A stretch of 39,402 nt of DNA from Nitrospirota bacterium. GTDB lineage: Bacteria > Nitrospirota > 9FT-COMBO-42-15 > HDB-SIOI813. The notes under the pieces were generated by a model. The model did no database searches. It was not told the DNA's origin and worked only from the letters and a program-made list of their open reading frames with translations. Positions 38,761 through 39,402 of the stretch are shown in pieces (positions within the stretch are counted from its first letter, which is position 1; each line of letters opens with the position of its first letter). The DNA is taken from NCBI GenBank assembly GCA_016217665.1, contig JACRHF010000002.1, positions 1 through 39,402 of the forward strand, in the 5' to 3' direction. Both the position numbers and the translations under genes were made by a program.

Positions 38761-39402
38761 ATGAACTTACTGAAAGACACGGTGAAGAGTATCAGTCCAA
38801 TAGACGTGCATTGGTATTCCATTGCCCAGAAACGCCTGGACAATCTTACAAAGCCGCCTGGCAGCCTCGGCAGGCTTGAGGAGTTTGCAAAGAGGCTTGT
38901 GGCAATTGCAGGGATCAGTATGCCATCCCTCGATAAAAAGGTTATCTTTACCTTTGCAGGAGATCATGGGGTGGCGGAGGAGGGGGTCTCTGCCTATCCC
39001 AGAGAGGTCACCGGGCAGATGGTGCTCAACTTTCTGAACGGGGGCGCCGGAATCAATGTCCTCGCAAGGCATGCAGGCGCCAAGGTGGTTGTTGTGGATA
39101 TAGGAGTGGATCATGATTTCAACAGTGTGGATAAGCTTATTTCAAAGAAAATAGTGAAGGGGACTAAAAACATACGCAGAGGTCCTGCCATGACAAGGGA
39201 TGAGGCTGAAAAATGTATCGAGGCAGGAATTGAGCTTGCAAATGAATATGCAGAAAGAGGGTATAGAATCTTTGCCACCGGTGACATGGGAATTGCAAAT
39301 ACCACCCCCTCTTCTGCTATCGCTGCAGTTTTCACAGGAAGGCCTGTGTCAGAAGTAACAGGGAGAGGCACAGGAATAGGTGATGACGCATTAAGAAATA
39401 AG
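38761..39402 (+). CDS. cobT: Nicotinate-nucleotide--dimethylbenzimidazole phosphoribosyltransferase (5' part, runs off the window)
   Basis: RLDNLTKPPGSLGRLEEFAKRL, FTFAGDHGVAEEGVSAYPREVTGQMVLNFLNGGAGINVLARH, GDMGIANTTPSSAIAAVFTGRP, VTGRGTGIGD. Confidence 0.96.
   Translation, partial: MNLLKDTVKSISPIDVHWYSIAQKRLDNLTKPPGSLGRLEEFAKRLVAIAGISMPSLDKKVIFTFAGDHGVAEEGVSAYPREVTGQMVLNFLNGGAGINVLARHAGAKVVVVDIGVDHDFNSVDKLISKKIVKGTKNIRRGPAMTRDEAEKCIEAGIELANEYAERGYRIFATGDMGIANTTPSSAIAAVFTGRPVSEVTGRGTGIGDDALRNK

Overview
The window is a gene-dense bacterial chromosome segment. The lineage is not determinable from the sequence alone; the gene content and repeat style suggest a Nitrospirota- or Deltaproteobacteria-like MAG. 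Housekeeping blocks: an ABC-2 exporter permease pair, ROK kinase, Spy/CpxP-like protein, ApbE, an SLC13 transporter with RCK domains, glyQS, cysteine synthase, ppdK, ribD/ribE, a PAS-GAF-HD-GYP signalling protein, WrbA, AddB/AddA, and TypA/BipA. A vitamin B12 locus fills the right end: cobalamin riboswitch plus terminator, then btuF, btuC, btuD, tonB, btuB, cobU and cobT (truncated by the window edge). Between typA and the B12 locus, next to the 3' end of a tRNA-Leu(CAA), is a small accessory island with a TumE/TumA-like toxin-antitoxin pair, a decayed zinc-ribbon/nuclease-like gene and an unknown ORF. The most unusual signals are: (1) a 1.25-kb cassette with one FN3 lipoprotein gene, flanked by 41-bp near-identical copies of the ribE 3' coding end that differ only synonymously; (2) a second candidate cassette (PIN remnant + SLC13) flanked by imperfect copies of the apbE 5' end; (3) at least three palindromic repeat families that have entered coding sequence in frame (addA twice, tonB), resembling Rickettsia palindromic elements; (4) a ROK gene with a well-spaced Shine-Dalgarno sequence but only an AUC at the start position; (5) two genes broken by apparent single-base losses in G/C homopolymers. 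All family assignments come from motif recognition; no searches were run.
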